Positions 32,319 to 36,616 of a stretch of 36,616 bases of DNA are shown here, piece by piece. The stretch is from Lojkania enalia (Eukaryota > Ascomycota > Dothideomycetes > Pleosporales), in assembly GCA_010094045.1 (NCBI GenBank), contig ML986864.1, forward strand, positions 1 through 36,616, read 5' to 3'. Every line of letters begins with the position of its first letter. Within the stretch, counting starts at the first letter, position 1. The position numbers and the translations under genes were made by a program. Below the pieces are notes generated by a model. It saw only the letters and a program-made list of their open reading frames with translations. It searched no databases and was not told the DNA's origin.

Positions 32319-35066
32319 ACGTGTGTGTGTGTTCTATTATGGCCATGCACCCTATGGGTATGGGCCGTTACAAAGCGCCAGCTATATACATTCTGCTTCC
32401 TTATGCCTGCTCCATTTCAAAAGCCAACTATGAGACCTGCTCATCCAATACCTAACTCCATGCTCAACAAAGGAAAGAAAAGGAAAGTAATATACTACCG
32501 TGTGTAGGACAAGCTGTATAGTTAGTCATGGCCTCGCGTCCGCAGGGCATTTCTGGCGTTGTGCGCCTCTTAATCGGCAGCGCACTGGCTGAGGCGCGTT
32601 TATAGACAGCTCATCATTCTACACCTACAAGTCAGAAGAGGAGACCCTTAGCTGCCTCCGCTCATCTGCTTCCCCCTTATCTCTACTTGCTTTATCTTGT
32701 ACCTTTAGTTATAGCCGCCCTATACTCTTTGCAAATTCAATCGTCGCCCTAATTACTTCTATATCTAGCTTCTAGTGCTGAATCGGTCTGTCTATATTCT
32801 ACCTGTTTCCCTCTTATCTACTCGAGTACCCTCCCAGCGCGTATAATAGCTCGCCAAACTGCTGTCTATACTACTATCGTAACTTAGCTCTTTACTATCT
32901 CCACCTTCTATATAAGAAGAGAAAGTATACTATTAACTCTTTATATCTATACTTATATATTACTATATCTATAGCTTTAATCTTATAGAGATACTTATTA
33001 AGGAATATTTTATCTATCTATAACTGCGTAATATTAGCCGCTTTATTACTATTTAGCTATTAGTATATTTCTACTAATTTACCTAGATAGAATACTATAT
33101 TAATTTTTTATATAAACTTTCCCTTCTCTTTCTATTTTAATAGGAGTAGTCCTATTATTATATTAGCTCTTTCCAGTACTAACCGTATTAGATACTATAG
33201 TACTCTATCTTACTATAGTAGCTGCTTACTTTCTTTTCTTATTACTTCTTTTACTAGTCTATTTACCTACTTATTTCTCTTAATCTCTATATATTCTAAG
33301 ATTTAATATAGTATAGTATTAGTTATCTAAAGTTTCTTTATAATTTATATTATAGTAACCTAATATATACTAGCTTACTAATTATATACTAATAATAGTA
33401 CTAATTATAAGTTAGAGAAGATTTAGATACTTAATACTAATATAAGTTAACTATCTCTATTAAAAGTTATATATAATAGGTTTTATAACTAGTTAATAGT
33501 TTTACTAATTACTAGTAGTTTAGTTAAGTATATATCTACCTAGTTTAAGTTTACTACTATCTTTAAGATATAAATTTATAATAGTCTAATATATACTCTA
33601 ATATCTATTCTACTATTCTATACTAATATATCTATATATATATCTATCTATCTTAGCTAGTAGTTCTCTATAATAGCTTATACCTACTCTTTATTCTTAT
33701 ATATTACTACTTTAGGTTACTCTACTTATAGTAGATATATATATAGCTTAACTTTAAGTACTATATCTATCTAGACGTTTATATATATTTCTACTACCCT
33801 TATAAATAAGAATTAATACTTTATATATAATTGTTATTACTTAAATATTTAGTAGAAATATAACTAATTTAGTTTATAAATTAAGACCTAGAATATAATT
33901 ATTTACTTTCTTAGTTTCTATTCTATAGAGAATAGGCCTACCTCTATTTCTACTATAGATAGAGCTACTATATAGAATCTTTTAATTACTACTTATATTA
34001 TAATCCTCTATAACTATAAGAGAAGCTATTTTATATTATATATTATAATTAGGTACTATACTAGTAATATATAATCTACTACTAGTAGTACTATACTCTA
34101 TACTAGCTATTTAACTGCCTTAGATTATAGTTCTTTTATCCTATATAATACTAGCGCTACTTTTATTACTTTATCTACTTTATCTACTAGATAGACCTTA
34201 AACCTTAGCTCCTTATCTAGTATAACGTCTAGTAGCTTAACTTTATCTTTTAGTATAATCTTCTTTCCTTTTAATTATAGTAGTATTATACTATCTCTAC
34301 CTACTACTTTATATTATATAAGGTAAATAAAACTCGTTTTAGTTACTTTAAACTAGATTCTACTAGTATACTTCTACTTTTCTAATATTAGAATTACTTT
34401 ATTCTAGATAATCCGTATATTTTCTTTAGCTAACTATTCTATAACCTATACTAAGTAGTTATTAACAAATACTATTAAGCTGCTGTATTATAGAGTACTC
34501 TATATTAGATCTATAATATATAAGAGAAAAAGAATAAGAGTAAGTATAGATTCTTATAGAAGACCTACCTATAGAAGACTTTATATTTCTATTATTCTAC
34601 TATTAATAAGAATATATACTTATTATTCTATATAAAAGTTCTATACCTATTATATAATCTTCTCTAGGATCTATTATTACTATAATCTTCTAATCTCTAA
34701 CTTAATAGTTATATTATTATATACTCTCTTAATATTAAATAAAACTAGTAATAGTATTTTCTTTCTATATTAAGTCTTAAATATATTTTTATAGAGGTAT
34801 AATAGTATATATATTATTACTCTCTACTTTTACGTACTAAAGTATATCTTAAGTAAGAAACTATACTCCTCTACTAGATATACTATCCTCTTAGCTACTA
34901 GCAACTTAAGCGTTTTACCTAGTATTAGTAATAATAAGATTAGCTAATAGTTATTAGCTATTATATAGTCTTTTCTATATAATTTCTATAGTAGTATAAT
35001 TTTTATAATCTTCTACTTCTTTAGTATTTTTTCTAGTTTAAGAGATTTCGCGAATAGCTATATAAT
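32319..35066 (-). mobile_element. LINE copy 4, 3' half plus part of the 5' half, with a RIP gradient
   Basis: Minus-strand LINE homologous to LINE 3. The stretch 32319-34554 matches 18829-21060 and 34555-35066 matches the start of 21061-24533, with no Copia at the junction. The 3' end is a clean (GT)n at 32319-32332 and the next 500 bp keep near-normal base composition and many CpA/TpG. From about 32900 onward RIP is as strong as elsewhere. Motif C at 34458-34469 reads Phe-Val-Asn-Asn. The copy stops at 35066 where an LTR element begins, so most of ORF1 and the endonuclease lie beyond that insertion or are lost. Confidence 0.8.
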
Positions 35067-36616
35067 TATTATAAATATCTTTACGTTAGAACCTATTAAA
35101 ATATAAGATTCTATATAGATAAATAAGTACAACTAGTTATATAAATAGTTTAGTAACTTAATTAAAACTAAACTACTAAACCTGCTTAGTTACAGGTTAG
35201 TAATTAAATAAGAAAAATAGTAGAAAGACTAAATTATATTTAATAACTTTATAACTCTAACTTTTATAACTTTTTATAGTTAACTTAAATATTCTTATAT
35301 ATTCTACTTATATACTTCTATTATAAACTTATAAGAATAATCCCTTTATAGTATATAATTACTTTTAGTTATTATTCTATCCTATATATAACTAATTAGA
35401 GGCTATTATACTTTAACTACTCTTATAAGGTTAGAAGAAGTAAGACTAGTTAGACTACCCTAGTTATAAGAAAAGAGATACCTTTAGTAAGTAACGTAAG
35501 AAACTTATGCAAGTAGAATATTAAAATTAGTTAGTAAAGCTACCTCTTTAAAGGTGGATATAATAACTATATTTATAAGAATATAGAATAAGTTAGTATA
35601 ATAATAGGACTAGCTAGTCTTAATAGATAAATAGATAAGAAGCCTAAAGAAGACTTAAAATAGCTTTCTTAAAAGTTTTAAAGAAATATAAGAAATAGTT
35701 AATAGTAAATAAAGAATAAGATTTGTAGAAATTATCTAGAAACTTAAATAGGTTAAAAGAGTACTATTAATAATATATTATTAATAATAAATTAGATTAG
35801 TACAATTTAATAAGTTTAATAGAACTAGGTTTAAACTAAAAGAATTTCTAGTAATAATAAGAATTTATATTAATGTTAACCTAGATATTATCTAATATAA
35901 AAATAAGAAAATACTATTTATAGAAGTATATTTAATAGGTAAACCCCTAAATTAATTCTAGTCCTTTTTAATAGATTTTAAAAACTATATAGAAGAATAC
36001 TAGAAGAGTAAAACTAAGGTAATATTTACAAGTCTAATATACTTCTAATAGAAACTTAAACTAGCGTTTAAAGATATCGACGAAGTATAAGTAGTAGAAG
36101 ATAGACTTTATAATCTAGTTTAACTAGAATCTATTATCTTATATATATTAAGCTTTTAACAGCTCTTAAATAAGGTTATATAGAACGACTATAATATAAT
36201 AGTAAAGTTTTATAAAGGGTTAAAGATAGAAATAAGAAGAGTAATAATATATATAGAGTAACCTTAAGACCTAATATTATACTTCTAACTAGTAAAAGAA
36301 ATTAATAATAAACTATACTAGTTTAAAAATAAGAAAAGATAAATATACTATTAAAGAGCACGCTTTTTAGTAAAGGCTGCTAATATAGGCGGACCTATAG
36401 ATCTAAATACTACTAGAGAAAAGAAGCCTAAGCTATAAACGACTTAAAAGAGAAAAATTTAGAAAAAAGATATTAAATACTATAATTACTAGAAACTAGA
36501 ATATATAGTAAAAGAATATCGAAGTAAAAAGAAAGAAAAGAAAAACCGGCTTATAAAAGATAAACTATAGGAAGTAGGTAAAGAAAAACTAGCTATAACT
36601 ATAGAATATAGAACTC
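35067..36616 (+). mobile_element. LTR retrotransposon (Ty3/Gypsy-type), 5' part, RIP-degraded
   Basis: LINE similarity ends at 35066, and the next bases, TATTATAAATATC, look like a RIP-altered TGTTA-type LTR start. About 450 bp of non-coding sequence (LTR plus leader; the LTR end was not fixed) is followed by a gag frame that continues to the end of the window. The element lies on the plus strand and must continue to the right. It is unrelated to the Copia copies. Confidence 0.65.
35560..36616 (+). pseudogene. Gypsy-type gag with zinc knuckle (RIP-degraded, partial)
   Basis: One frame (codon starts leaving remainder 1 on division by 3) runs through a retrotransposon gag-like region from about 35550, including Lys-Glu-Phe-Leu near 35842, Lys-Pro-Leu-Asn near 35950 (family: Gly-Lys-Pro-Leu-Asp-Trp) and Phe-Tyr-Lys-Gly-Leu-Lys near 36210. 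It ends in a CCHC knuckle at 36478-36519 reading Tyr-Tyr-Asn-Tyr-stop-Lys-Leu-Glu-Tyr-Ile-Val-Lys-Glu-Tyr. The spacing is exactly CX2CX4HX4C, with all four ligands changed to Tyr and one internal stop. No start codon was identified. The region cannot make functional gag. Confidence 0.7.

Overview
The window looks like a repeat-rich, probably subtelomeric, piece of a filamentous ascomycete (Pezizomycotina) genome. The clues are short 47-56 bp introns with CTGA/CTGAT-type branch sites, a HET-NACHT-WD40 gene, Tad1-like non-LTR elements, and very strong repeat-induced point mutation (RIP). In the repeats CpA and TpG are almost gone and TpA is in large excess; Gln and Trp codons have become stops, and Cys codons have become Tyr. 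I cannot name the species.

Layout. 1-104 is a 25-bp AT satellite. About 120-292 is degenerate telomere-like CCCTAA sequence. 316-24533 is a nested block of RIP-destroyed transposons. It holds three minus-strand LINE copies in head-to-tail order: the 5' half of LINE 1 at 2848-6310; LINE 2 at 6350-8589 plus 15316-18790; and the uninterrupted LINE 3 at about 18818-24533. A complete plus-strand Copia element (8590-15310, 170-bp LTRs, 5-bp target duplication) sits inside the reverse transcriptase of LINE 2. The 3' part of a second Copia (316-2842) abuts LINE 1 at the same target position, so the whole arrangement repeats with a period of about 12.47 kb.

24534-32310 has normal base composition. 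It holds a HET-NACHT-WD40 NOD-like receptor gene (25077-29469) with a lost start codon and four premature stops, all RIP-type, all in its transposon-proximal first exon. Its 12-repeat WD40 exon is fully open. An apparently intact three-exon gene (30458-31805) for a PD-(D/E)XK nuclease-like protein follows.

32310-35066 is a fourth LINE copy whose 3' end has largely escaped RIP. It is cut by a plus-strand LTR element with a Gypsy-type gag (35067 to the window end).

How the parts fit together. RIP has silenced every transposon and appears to have spread into the adjacent receptor gene. The most unusual coding signal is in the Copia polyprotein: between integrase and reverse transcriptase, in the same reading frame, are four tandem modules with exact CX2CX6CX8CX2CX6C spacing. 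This is a Zn2Cys6-like array that is not a usual Copia component. Most of its Cys codons are now Tyr through RIP.
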